Made by a program: the position numbers and the translations under genes
The notes under the pieces: generated by a model
Database searches by the model: none
The model's input: the letters and a program-made list of their open reading frames with translations, nothing else
Told to the model about the DNA's origin: nothing
Source: SLRI01 sp964460465
GTDB lineage: Bacteria > Pseudomonadota > Alphaproteobacteria > Geminicoccales > Geminicoccaceae
Length of the DNA: 64,000 bases
Direction of reading: 5' to 3'
Assembly (NCBI GenBank): GCA_964460465.1
Contig: CAYWSB010000001.1
Span: 96,500-160,499, forward strand
In this document: positions 42,345-50,958 of the stretch, piece by piece
Layout of the letters: the number at the start of each line of letters is the position of its first letter
Position numbering within the stretch: the stretch's first letter is position 1

Positions 42345-43889
42345 TCAAGCGTTCGGCTCGACGCTGCCCCGCCGGCGCGTGAGTTGGCGCTTCAGCTCCG
42401 CAGCGTCCGCGGCGCCCGAGATAATGGCGGTGACGCAGTAGACGGTGCCGCCGATGGCGATGGCCAGCGCCAGCTCGATCGCGGGATGGCCGAGATCGAG
42501 CAGCCTGGCGACGGCGAGCAGCACGACCGCCATCAGCGCGGTCGCCAGCACCATCCGCGGCAGGCAGCGCCGCAGCCGGGCATCGAGGCGCAAATAGCCC
42601 CGGCGGTGCAGGATGGTCGCTAGGAGCGCGACGTTCAGCCAGTTCGACAGGGCGGTCGCCAGCGCGATGCCGACATGCGCCAGCGGGCCGATCAACACCA
42701 GGATCAGAACGACATTGGCGACCAGGCAGACCGCGGCCACCTTGACTGGGGTCGCGGTGTCCTCGCGCGCAAAGAACGCCGGGATCAGCACCTTGATCAG
42801 GACGTAGGCCGGCAGGCCCAGCGAGAACGCCATCAGGGCCGCAGCGGTGGCCGCCGTGTCCGCGGGACCGAAGGCGCCGCGCTCGAACAGCACTTGGATG
42901 ATCGGTGCCGCCAGGACGACCAGGGCCGCCGCCGCCGGCAGCGTCAGGAGCAGGCCGATCTCGATCGCCCGGTTCTGCGTGTGGCTGGCCGCCACGTCCT
43001 GGCCGGCGCGGAGCTGCCGGCTCAGGAGCGGCAGGATCACGGTGCCGATCGCCACGCCGATGATGCCGAGCGGCAACTGGTTCAGCCGGTCAGCGTAGAA
43101 GAGATAGGAGATCGCCCCCACCGAGAGGGTCGACGCGAAGAGCGTGTCGATCACCAGATTGATCTGATAGACGCCGGAGCCGATGGCGCCCGGCAGCATC
43201 AGCTTGAACAACCGCTTGAGCCGCTCCGTCAAGCGCGGCAGCCGCAGGCGGAGTCGCATGCCGTTGCGTCGCGCCGCGACCGCGACCCAGGCGAGCTGCA
43301 GAATCCCGGCGACGAAGACCCCCCAGGCCAAGGCATGCGCCGGACTGGCCGGATGCAGGCTGGCCAGGAGCAGGGTGCTTATCAGGATGACGTTGAGGAT
43401 GATGGGAGCAAAGGCCGCGGCCGCGAACCGGCCGATCGAGTTCAAGACACCACTGAAGAGCGCGGCGAGCGAGATGAACATCAGGTAGGGAAAGGTGATC
43501 CGGCTTAGCTCGACCGCTAGGCCGTAGCGCTCGCCCTCGACCTCGAAGCCCGGGGCCAGCGCCCGCACCAGCCACGGCATGGCGAGCTGCGCCAGCAGCA
43601 CGACGACCAGCAGCACGGTCGTCATCACGGCCAGCGTCTCCTCGGCGAAGCGCCGCGCCTCCTCCGGTCCCTCGCCCTCGTGCGCCCGGGCGAAGAGCGG
43701 CACGAAGGCGGCATTGAACGCCCCCTCGGCGAACAGGCGGCGCAGCAGGTTGGCGAGCTTGAAGCTGACGAAGAAGGCATCCGCCGCTGCCGCCGCGCCC
43801 AGGACGGCGGCGATCAGAAGGTCGCGGATGAAACCGAGGACCCGCGAGATCCCGGTCAACCCACCGACGGTCAAGGCCGCCTTGACCAT
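42345..43889 (-). CDS. murJ: Lipid II flippase MurJ
   Basis: MOP-superfamily transporter that flips lipid II for peptidoglycan synthesis. The protein (about 514 aa) has about 14 membrane helices and the MurJ start VKAALTVGGLTGISRVLGFI, then RDLLIAAVLGAAAAADAFFV, FAEGAFNAAFVPLFA and a VIDTLFASTLSVGAISYLFY segment. The ATG at 43889 is used; a TTG two codons earlier is possible. It lies 13 nt after glnD and is probably cotranscribed. Confidence 0.95.
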   Translation of the reverse strand: MVKAALTVGGLTGISRVLGFIRDLLIAAVLGAAAAADAFFVSFKLANLLRRLFAEGAFNAAFVPLFARAHEGEGPEEARRFAEETLAVMTTVLLVVVLLAQLAMPWLVRALAPGFEVEGERYGLAVELSRITFPYLMFISLAALFSGVLNSIGRFAAAAFAPIILNVILISTLLLASLHPASPAHALAWGVFVAGILQLAWVAVAARRNGMRLRLRLPRLTERLKRLFKLMLPGAIGSGVYQINLVIDTLFASTLSVGAISYLFYADRLNQLPLGIIGVAIGTVILPLLSRQLRAGQDVAASHTQNRAIEIGLLLTLPAAAALVVLAAPIIQVLFERGAFGPADTAATAAALMAFSLGLPAYVLIKVLIPAFFAREDTATPVKVAAVCLVANVVLILVLIGPLAHVGIALATALSNWLNVALLATILHRRGYLRLDARLRRCLPRMVLATALMAVVLLAVARLLDLGHPAIELALAIAIGGTVYCVTAIISGAADAAELKRQLTRRRGSVEPNA

Positions 43890-43902
43890 GCTCAAGGGCG
43901 AA

Positions 43903-46755
43903 TCATCCCGCGCCGCTGCCCTTGGCCGGCCGGGGCGGCTCGGCCAAGGCCGCCTTCAGCTCGCGCTCCAGCCGCTCGATCTTGGCCTTGCTGGTGAGCT
44001 TCATCCCGAACACGTCCTTGACGTAGAAGACGTCGACGACCCGTTCACCATAGGTGCTGATGTGCGCGCTGTGAATGACCAAGCCCCGCTCCTTCAGCAC
44101 CTTCGCGACGGCGAACAGTAGCCCCGGCCGGTCGCGGCCATTCACCTCGATCACGCTGTGCGTGCGGCTCGCCTGGTTGTTGACCAGAACCCGAGGCTCG
44201 ACGGTGAAGACCTCGGTCCGCGCCGGCAATGTCGACTGGCGGCCGGCGAGCGCCGTCTCCAGCCTGACCTCGCCGGCGAGCACCTTGCGCAGATGCTGCT
44301 CGATCCGGGTGAAGCGCCGCGGATCGTCGACCGCAGCCTGCCGGTCGGCGTCCTGCACCCCGAAAGTGTCGAGCGCCATGCCGTCGGCCGTCGTGAAGAT
44401 GTGCGCGTCAACGATGCTTACCCCGGCCATCGCCAATGCTCCCGCCACCTTCATGAATAGCCCGGGGTGATCGGCGGCGTAGACCGTCACCTCGGTCCGG
44501 GCGCGGAAGCGGTCGATATGGTAGTCCACAGCCACGGGCGCCCGCTCGGCCGTCGCCCGCCGCACCAGATTGGCGTGGCGGATGTGCGCGGCGAGCGGGA
44601 TGCCCAGCCAGTAGCGCGGGTCGTGGAGCTCGAGCCAAGCCGCGATCTCGTCCTGGGCCCAGGCTGGGTCGCCGGACTCCAGAGCCTCGGCGAGCGCCCG
44701 CTTGCTGGCCTCGAGCCGCTGCTGCCGCCGCCCTCGGAGGTCGCCGGACGCCATCGCCGCCTCGGCCTCGTGGTAGAGCTCGCGCAGCAGCTGGCCCTTC
44801 CAGCCGTTCCAGACGTTCGGGCCCACGGCGCGGATGTCGGCCACGGTGAGGACGAGCAGCAGCCTGAGTCGCTCGGGCGACTGGACGATGCCGACGAAGT
44901 CGGCGAGCGTCTGCGGGTCCTCGTTATCGCGCCGAAACGCGAACTGGCTCATCACCAGATGATGCCGCACCAGCCAGGCGACGGTCTCGGTGGCGGCGTC
45001 GCCGAGACCCAGACGCCGGCAGAGCGCGAGCGCGATCTCCGCACCGATGGCGCTGTGATCGCCACCGCGGCCCTTGCCGATGTCGTGCAGAAAGGCGGCC
45101 ACGTAGAGCTCGGTGCGCGAGGTCACCTGCGGCATCACCTTGGTCGACAGCGGCAGATCTGCCGCGAGGGTGCCTGCCTCGATCTTGTGCAGGTTGTCGA
45201 TCACTCGGATCGTGTGCTCGTCCACCGTGTAGACGTGGTAGAGATTGTGCTGCATCAGCGCAACGATCCGACCGAACTCCGGGATGAGTCGGCCCAGCAG
45301 GCCGGCGTCGTTCATCCGGGTGAGCGTTTGCGCCGGGTCCTTGTGGCTGGTCAGGATCTCGAGGAAGAGGCGGTTCGCCTCGGGGTCGGCGCGAAGCTCC
45401 TGGGCCACACGGCGAAGATTGCGAGCGAGCGCGGTCAGCGCCATCGGATGGCAGTCGAGGTCGCGCGCCTGGGTGATGTGGAAGAGCTCGACCATTGCCC
45501 GCGGCCGCTTGGCGAACAAATCGGGATCGTCGAGCGCCAGGCGATTGCCTTGCACGACGAAACCGTCGATTCGCCGCCGGGTCGGGCCAAACCGCGGCAG
45601 CACGAAGCGCGGCTTGCGCTTGAACTGCTCCTCCAGCGCGGCGCAGACCACCCGAGTCAGCGCGCCGACCTCCTTCGCCATCAGGTAGTAGCGCTTCATG
45701 AACCGCTCGACACCGCGCGAGCGGGGCCGGTCGCGATAGCCCATGGCATGGGCGATCGGCGCCTGCAGGTCGAAGGTGAGCCGCTCCTCGGCGCGGCCTG
45801 TCAGGTAGTGGAGATGGCAGCGCACGGTCCAGAGGAAGCGCCGGGCGCGCAGGAAGCTGTTGAGTCCCGCCCGGGTCAGGACGTCGTGCTCGACCAGGTC
45901 GCCCCAGTCGCGCGTATCGTAGATGTGCCGGGTCAGCCAGACCAGGGTCTGCAGATCCCGGAGTCCGCCCTTGCCCTCCTTGATGTTCGGCTCGAGCAGG
46001 TAGCGGCTGTCACCCATCCGTTGGTGCCGGGCGTCGCGCTCGGCGAGCTTGGCCTCAATGAACGCGCTCTCGTTGCGCCGGCAGATCTCATCGCGTACCC
46101 GCCGCTCGAGCTCCGCGGCCAGCCGCTCCGAGCCCCACAAGAGCCGCGTCTCGAGCAGCGTCGTCTGGATGGTCAGGTCCTGCCGTGCCAGCTTGATGCA
46201 CTCGTTGATGGAGCGGGTCGACTGGCCGACCTTGAGTCCCAAATCCCAGAGCCGATACAGCAGGAACTCGGCCATCTGCTCGAGATAGGGAGTCGGCTTG
46301 TAGGGGTAGAGAAAAAGGATATCGATGTCCGAATGCGGTGCGAGCTCGCGCCGCCCGTAGCCGCCGACGGCGATCAGCGCCAGCTCCTCGCCGCGCGTCG
46401 GGTTGGCGATCGGATAGAGTCGCCGGTCGGCGAATTCCATGGCACCGCCAAGGACTCCGTCGACCAACTCGGCATGCGCCGCGGCGTCGGCCACGCCGTT
46501 GCCGTCGACCAGGAACCGGGCCTTGAGCTGCGCTCGGCCATTGCTCAGTGTCCGGCGCATGCGATCACGCACTGCCTCGGTGGGGCTCCCAGGCTCGCTC
46601 GCCGTATCGAGCGGTGCCGCGATCGCCGCCCGTTCGGTCGCCACCTGCTGCCGCCAGCGATCGAGGCCGGGCCGCGGTGGCGCAATGCTATCGACCTCGG
46701 CGCGGTCGCGTACCGCGCCCTCGAGAAGCGCCATGGGCAGGGTCGCCTCCGTCAT
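43903..46755 (-). CDS. glnD: Bifunctional uridylyltransferase/uridylyl-removing enzyme GlnD
   Basis: Senses glutamine and uridylylates or deuridylylates PII proteins. The 950-aa product has the nucleotidyltransferase site (VGGYGRRELAPHSDIDILFL), GlnE-like helical region, the HD domain (AAFLHDIGKGRGGDHSAIGA), and two C-terminal ACT domains (VYAADHPGLFMKVAGALAM and VNGRDRPGLLFAVAKVLKE). ATG 46755 is used, with GGAGACGG before it. The length is normal for an alphaproteobacterial GlnD. First gene of a glnD-murJ-trpS run and divergent from the ccm genes. Confidence 0.95.
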   Translation of the reverse strand: MTEATLPMALLEGAVRDRAEVDSIAPPRPGLDRWRQQVATERAAIAAPLDTASEPGSPTEAVRDRMRRTLSNGRAQLKARFLVDGNGVADAAAHAELVDGVLGGAMEFADRRLYPIANPTRGEELALIAVGGYGRRELAPHSDIDILFLYPYKPTPYLEQMAEFLLYRLWDLGLKVGQSTRSINECIKLARQDLTIQTTLLETRLLWGSERLAAELERRVRDEICRRNESAFIEAKLAERDARHQRMGDSRYLLEPNIKEGKGGLRDLQTLVWLTRHIYDTRDWGDLVEHDVLTRAGLNSFLRARRFLWTVRCHLHYLTGRAEERLTFDLQAPIAHAMGYRDRPRSRGVERFMKRYYLMAKEVGALTRVVCAALEEQFKRKPRFVLPRFGPTRRRIDGFVVQGNRLALDDPDLFAKRPRAMVELFHITQARDLDCHPMALTALARNLRRVAQELRADPEANRLFLEILTSHKDPAQTLTRMNDAGLLGRLIPEFGRIVALMQHNLYHVYTVDEHTIRVIDNLHKIEAGTLAADLPLSTKVMPQVTSRTELYVAAFLHDIGKGRGGDHSAIGAEIALALCRRLGLGDAATETVAWLVRHHLVMSQFAFRRDNEDPQTLADFVGIVQSPERLRLLLVLTVADIRAVGPNVWNGWKGQLLRELYHEAEAAMASGDLRGRRQQRLEASKRALAEALESGDPAWAQDEIAAWLELHDPRYWLGIPLAAHIRHANLVRRATAERAPVAVDYHIDRFRARTEVTVYAADHPGLFMKVAGALAMAGVSIVDAHIFTTADGMALDTFGVQDADRQAAVDDPRRFTRIEQHLRKVLAGEVRLETALAGRQSTLPARTEVFTVEPRVLVNNQASRTHSVIEVNGRDRPGLLFAVAKVLKERGLVIHSAHISTYGERVVDVFYVKDVFGMKLTSKAKIERLERELKAALAEPPRPAKGSGAG

Positions 46756-46982
46756 CGATTTACCGTCTCCGCCACCCCGCACCTTCCGATGCGCACCCGG
46801 CCCCACCACTGCGTTGGGCACCACCGCGACCGCTCGGTCGCCGCCATCCGCCCGGCACCGTCGGCATGCGGGCGGCCCGAAGTCGATCCGCCGTACACGG
46901 CCGACGGCCCGCGGCAAAACCCGACCGCGTGCGGCCGAAGGTCTCGCGGATTTGTCTGGACGAGTTTACACTGGCGAGCATC

Positions 46983-46988
46983 TATAAT
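46983..46988 (+). promoter_or_regulatory. Candidate -10 box upstream of ccmDEFGHI
   Basis: A perfect TATAAT stands 91 nt before the ccmD start. A weak -35 match (GACGAG-like) lies 16-18 nt upstream. The leader also contains a C5/ATTA/G5 hairpin (about 47042-47055) ending 12 nt before the ribosome-binding site. The rest of the 323-bp glnD-ccmD gap shows no gene. Confidence 0.4.
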
Positions 46989-47078
46989 CCGGTGGAATGA
47001 AGGATCCGTTGTGGAGCCGAAGGTCGGTTGGCGGACAAGGCCCCCCATTAGGGGGTGGGCGCTCCGCGGGAGGAAACT

Positions 47079-47381
47079 GTGCAGGCGCTGGCGATGGGTG
47101 GTTACGGCGGTTACGTCTGGGCCGCTTTCGGCTTCACCCTGATCTCGATGATCGGCCTCCTTTGGCTGAGCTGGCGCGCGCAGCGGCGCCGAGCCGACGA
47201 GTTGGCGGCGCTGCGCAGCATTGTCCGCAGCGGCGTGCGCAGCGGCAGCGACACCGCGGGCCGCACCCCACCGCGGCGACTTGTGGCGACCCGGCCGGGG
47301 AGGTCGCAGAGCGTGGCGACACTGTCGGCCGAGCCCGGCTCGCGCGGCTTGGCCGCGTCTGGCCCATCATCTGGAACATAG
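47079..47381 (+). CDS. ccmD: Heme exporter protein CcmD
   Basis: Small membrane subunit of the CcmABCDE heme-handling complex. The 100-aa product reads MGGYGGYVWAAFGFTLISMI from residue 6, a single membrane helix, then the basic WRAQRRRADEL segment; the later half is Arg/Ser-rich and longer than usual. The GTG at 47079 (VQALAMGGYGGYVW) follows GGGAGGA. An in-frame GTG eight codons earlier would precede it. It is the first gene of the ccmDEFGHI run. Confidence 0.85.
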   Translation: MQALAMGGYGGYVWAAFGFTLISMIGLLWLSWRAQRRRADELAALRSIVRSGVRSGSDTAGRTPPRRLVATRPGRSQSVATLSAEPGSRGLAASGPSSGT

Positions 47382-47387
47382 CGCAGC

Positions 47388-47870
47388 ATGCGGTTTCGCA
47401 AACGTCAACGTCTTGTCGTCATTGGCCTTGCGGCCCTGCTTCTCGGCGGTGCCGCGGCCTTGATCCTGACGGCCCTCGAGGACACGATCGCCTTCTTCAT
47501 CTCGCCAACGGACGTCGCGGCGGGTGAGCTGGAGCCTGGCCGCAATTTCCGGGTCGGTGGCCTTGTCGTCGACGGCAGCATCGAGCGGCTCGCCGACGGC
47601 ACCGTTCGGTTCGGCATCACCGACACGGCACATGAGGTCCGCGTGATCTATCGGGGCATCCTGCCCGACCTCTTCCGTGAGGGTCAGGGCATCGTCGCCC
47701 AGGGGACGCTCGACGAGGCGATGGTGTTCCAGGCCTCCGAGATCCTGGCCAAGCACGACGAGAACTACATGCCGAAGGAGGTCGCCGATGCCCTGAAGCA
47801 GGCTGGCTACTGGCAGCACGGGGGCGAGGATGCCGTCGAGGCGACGGCGGCCGGGGGAGGTGGGCAGTGA
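47388..47870 (+). CDS. ccmE: Cytochrome c maturation heme chaperone CcmE
   Basis: Periplasmic heme chaperone that binds heme covalently through a histidine. The 160-aa product has a membrane anchor (about residues 8-28), the beta-barrel core (FRVGGLVVDGSI, VIYRGILPDLFREGQGIVAQ), and the heme motif HDENYMP with His123 and Tyr127. It begins 6 nt after ccmD. Its stop overlaps the ccmF start (ATG within the last codons), so coupling is expected. Confidence 0.95.
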   Translation: MRFRKRQRLVVIGLAALLLGGAAALILTALEDTIAFFISPTDVAAGELEPGRNFRVGGLVVDGSIERLADGTVRFGITDTAHEVRVIYRGILPDLFREGQGIVAQGTLDEAMVFQASEILAKHDENYMPKEVADALKQAGYWQHGGEDAVEATAAGGGGQ

Positions 47871-49885
47871 TCGTCGAGCTCGGTCATTTCGCGCTGGTCG
47901 TGGCTCTGGCCCTTGCGATCGCCCAGGGCAGCCTGCCGCTACTCGGTGCGCAGCGCCAGGACCTCGCCCTGATGCGGCTCGGCGATTCGACCGCCGTGGC
48001 CCAGTTCGCCTGCACGTCCATCGCCTTCGCGGCGCTCACGTGGGCCTACGTCACCTCCGACTTCTCTGTCGTCAACGTCTACCAGAACAGTCATGACGCC
48101 AAGCCGATGATCTACAAGATCAGCGGCGTCTGGGGGAACCACGAGGGCTCGCTGGTGCTCTGGGTCTGGATCCTGGCCTTGTGCGGGGCCGCCGTGGCGT
48201 TCTGGGGCAGGAACCTGCCCTTGCCGTTCAAGGCCCGCGCCCTGGCGATCCAGGGCCTGATCGGCGTGGCCTTCCTCCTCTTCCTGCTCTTGACGTCGAA
48301 CCCGTTCGAGCGGCTCGACCCGGCCCCGCTCGAGGGTAGGGGCCTCAACCCGATCCTTCAGGACCCGGGCTTGGCGTTTCATCCGCCGATGCTCTATCTC
48401 GGCTATGTCGGTTTGTCGGTTACCTTCGCCTTTGCCATGGCGGCGTTGATCGAGGGCCGCGTCGACGCTTCTTGGGCCCGCTGGGTGCGACCCTGGACGC
48501 TGGCCGCTTGGGTGGCCTTGACCCTTGGCATCGCGCTCGGCTCCTGGTGGGCCTACTACGAGCTCGGCTGGGGCGGCTGGTGGTTCTGGGACCCGGTCGA
48601 GAACGCCAGCTTCATGCCCTGGCTGGCTGCCACGGCGCTGCTGCATTCCGCCATCGTCGTGGAGAAGCGCGACACGCTGAAGAGTTGGACCATCCTGCTC
48701 GCGATCGTGGCCTTCTCGCTTTCGCTGCTGGGTACGTTCCTGGTGCGCTCGGGCGTGCTCACCTCGGTCCACGCCTTCGCGGTCGACCCCGACCGCGGCA
48801 GCTTCATCCTCTACATGCTGATCCTGGCCATCGGCGGGGCGTTGGCTCTGTTTGCCTGGCGCGCCCCGGCGCTACAGCCGGGTGGCGCCTTCGCCCCGGT
48901 GAGCCGCGAAGGCGGGCTCCTTCTCAACAACCTGCTGCTCGCCACTGCGACGGCAACGGTGCTGCTCGGCACGCTCTACCCGCTTGCCCTCGAAGTTGTT
49001 GGCGGCGGCAAGATCTCGGTGGGCCCGCCGTTCTACAACGCCACCTTCGTGCCCCTGATGCTGCCGCTGCTGATCGCGGTGCCGATCGGGGCGATGCTGG
49101 CCTGGAAACGGGGCAGCGTGGCCTCGGTCCTCGGGCGTCTCAAGCTCGCCATGGCCGCGACGCTCGCTACCGCAATCCTCACCTTCACCCTCCTCGACGT
49201 CGGGAGCTTGGGCGCTGCCTTCGGGTTCGCGCTCGCCGCCTGGCTGGTCTTCGGCGCCCTCGACGACCTCCGCGCCAAGATCGGCCTGTTCCAGGTGCCG
49301 TTGTCCCGTGCCTGGCAGCGGCTCAAGGGATTGCCAGCGTCGGCTTTCGCTGTCTCCATCGCCCATGCCGGACTCGGCGTGATGATCACCGGCATGGTCG
49401 CGACCAGCACGCTGCAGACCGAGCGGATCCTCACCATGCGCCCGGGCGAGACCACCAGCATCGGCGCCTACGCGGTCGAGCTCACCAGCATCGGCGAGGT
49501 CGAGGGACCGAACTGGCTGGCGACGCGAGCCGTTTTCGCCACGAGCCGCAACGGTCGGCACGTGGCCGACATCGTCTCGGAGCGGCGCTTCTACCCGGTC
49601 GAAGCGCAGTCGACGACACAGGTCGGCCTGGATACAGGCTTCTGGCGTGACCTCTATTTCGTCCTCGGTGACCAGACCCCGGACGGCGCCTGGGCCGTGC
49701 GGCTCTACATCAACCCCATGGCCGCCTGGCTCTGGTGGGGCGTCGGGATCATGTCATTCGGCGGCCTCGTCTCGCTCTTCGACCGCCGCCTGCGCGTGGG
49801 CGCCCCGACGACAGCCGCCACACATAGCGGCCGCGAGCTGGTCGGTGGGACAGACGGCGCGCGGGCCGCCGCGGCGAGCACCTGA
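47867..49885 (+). CDS. ccmF: Heme lyase subunit CcmF
   Basis: Polytopic membrane protein that attaches heme to CxxCH apocytochromes. The 672-aa protein has about 13 membrane helices, the WWD-like heme-binding motif (WGGWWFWDPVENASFMPWL), HPPMLYLGYVGLSVTFAFAM and KISGVWGNHEGSLVLW. It starts GTG at 47867 (VIVELGHFALV), overlapping the ccmE stop by 4 nt. The periplasmic heme histidines are in place by position. A 48-nt gap follows before ccmG. Confidence 0.95.
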   Translation: MIVELGHFALVVALALAIAQGSLPLLGAQRQDLALMRLGDSTAVAQFACTSIAFAALTWAYVTSDFSVVNVYQNSHDAKPMIYKISGVWGNHEGSLVLWVWILALCGAAVAFWGRNLPLPFKARALAIQGLIGVAFLLFLLLTSNPFERLDPAPLEGRGLNPILQDPGLAFHPPMLYLGYVGLSVTFAFAMAALIEGRVDASWARWVRPWTLAAWVALTLGIALGSWWAYYELGWGGWWFWDPVENASFMPWLAATALLHSAIVVEKRDTLKSWTILLAIVAFSLSLLGTFLVRSGVLTSVHAFAVDPDRGSFILYMLILAIGGALALFAWRAPALQPGGAFAPVSREGGLLLNNLLLATATATVLLGTLYPLALEVVGGGKISVGPPFYNATFVPLMLPLLIAVPIGAMLAWKRGSVASVLGRLKLAMAATLATAILTFTLLDVGSLGAAFGFALAAWLVFGALDDLRAKIGLFQVPLSRAWQRLKGLPASAFAVSIAHAGLGVMITGMVATSTLQTERILTMRPGETTSIGAYAVELTSIGEVEGPNWLATRAVFATSRNGRHVADIVSERRFYPVEAQSTTQVGLDTGFWRDLYFVLGDQTPDGAWAVRLYINPMAAWLWWGVGIMSFGGLVSLFDRRLRVGAPTTAATHSGRELVGGTDGARAAAAST

Positions 49886-49933
49886 CGCCCCGGCCGCCGA
49901 GCGCGCCAAAGACGGAGCCAGCGACGGAGCATC

Positions 49934-50467
49934 ATGCGGCGTCTTCTCTTCATCGTCCCGGCGATCGTGTTTCTCGTCATCGCCGGCTTTCTCGCCGTCG
50001 GGCTGACCCGCGACCCGTCCGAGCTGCCCTCGGCCCTGCTCGACCGGCCGGCCCCCGACTTCGCGCTGCCGCCGCTGCCGGGCCGCGACGAGCACGGCTT
50101 CAGCCGGGCGGATCTCGGCACCGGCGAGCCCGCGCTCGTCAACGTCTTCGCCTCCTGGTGCGTGCCCTGCCGGGTCGAGCACCCGCTCATCAACCGACTG
50201 GCCGAGGAGGGCATCACCATCCACGGCATCAACCACAAGGACCAGGCTGCGAATGCCCAGGCCTGGCTCCTCGAGCTCGGCGACAACTTCACCCGCGTGG
50301 GTTTCGATCTCGATGGCCGGGGTGCGATCGAATGGGGCGTCTACGGGGTGCCCGAGACCTATATCGTCGACGCGGATGGCACCATCGTCCACCGCCACGT
50401 GGGCCCGCTCCAGGCCCGCGACGTCGAGCGCGACATCCGCCCGATCCTGGAGCGGCTGCGCCGATGA
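49934..50467 (+). CDS. ccmG: Thiol:disulfide interchange protein CcmG/DsbE
   Basis: Membrane-anchored periplasmic thioredoxin that keeps apocytochrome c cysteines reduced. The 177-aa product has one N-terminal membrane helix, the active site WCVPC (Cys76, Cys79) in FASWCVPCR, the cis-Pro in YGVPETYIVD, and RPAPDFALP before the fold. It ends in ATGA shared with ccmH. Length is normal. Confidence 0.94.
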   Translation: MRRLLFIVPAIVFLVIAGFLAVGLTRDPSELPSALLDRPAPDFALPPLPGRDEHGFSRADLGTGEPALVNVFASWCVPCRVEHPLINRLAEEGITIHGINHKDQAANAQAWLLELGDNFTRVGFDLDGRGAIEWGVYGVPETYIVDADGTIVHRHVGPLQARDVERDIRPILERLRR

Positions 50468-50958
50468 TCCGCGCCCTGCTCCTGGCCCTGGCCGTGCTCG
50501 TGGCGACCCCGCATCCGACCTCCGCCGTGCTGCTGCCGGACGAGCGGCTGGAGGACCCGGCCCTCGAGGCGCGTGCCCGGGCGATCGGCCGCGAGCTGCG
50601 CTGCGTCGTCTGCCAGAACCAGTCGATCGACGACAGCAATGCCGATCTCGCCCGGGACTTCCGCCGCATCGTCCGCGAGCGCGTGGCGGCTGGCGACGAC
50701 GACGCGGCGGTGCTGCGCTTCATGGTCGACCGCTACGGCGATTTCGTGCTCCTGAAGCCGCCGGTCACCACCGCCACCATCCTGCTCTGGGGTGGCCCGT
50801 TCGCCATGCTCCTCCTGGGCGCCGGCATGGTCGCCTGGACCTGGCGCCGCCGCCGCGAGCCCGCGGCCGGCGAGGCCGAGCTCTCGCCCGAGGAGCGTCG
50901 CCGTCTGGCTGAGCTCTTGGGTGACGGGAGCGACAGCCGGGGCCGGAGCTCGTCATGA
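50464..50958 (+). CDS. ccmH: Cytochrome c maturation protein CcmH
   Basis: Thiol reductase of the heme lyase complex. The 164-aa product has a signal peptide or anchor, the redox motif LRCVVCQNQSIDDSNA (Cys47, Cys50), the ADLARDFRRIVRERV helix, YGDFVLLKPP and a C-terminal membrane helix (ILLWGGPFAMLLLGAGMVAW). It matches the short CcmH (NrfF-like) form, with CcmI separate. ATG 50464 overlaps the ccmG stop by 4 nt; the stop overlaps ccmI. Confidence 0.94.
   Translation: MIRALLLALAVLVATPHPTSAVLLPDERLEDPALEARARAIGRELRCVVCQNQSIDDSNADLARDFRRIVRERVAAGDDDAAVLRFMVDRYGDFVLLKPPVTTATILLWGGPFAMLLLGAGMVAWTWRRRREPAAGEAELSPEERRRLAELLGDGSDSRGRSSS

Noticed and set aside
44467..47142. An 891-codon rightward frame opposite glnD
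   Set aside because: Antisense of glnD, whose motifs are all intact.
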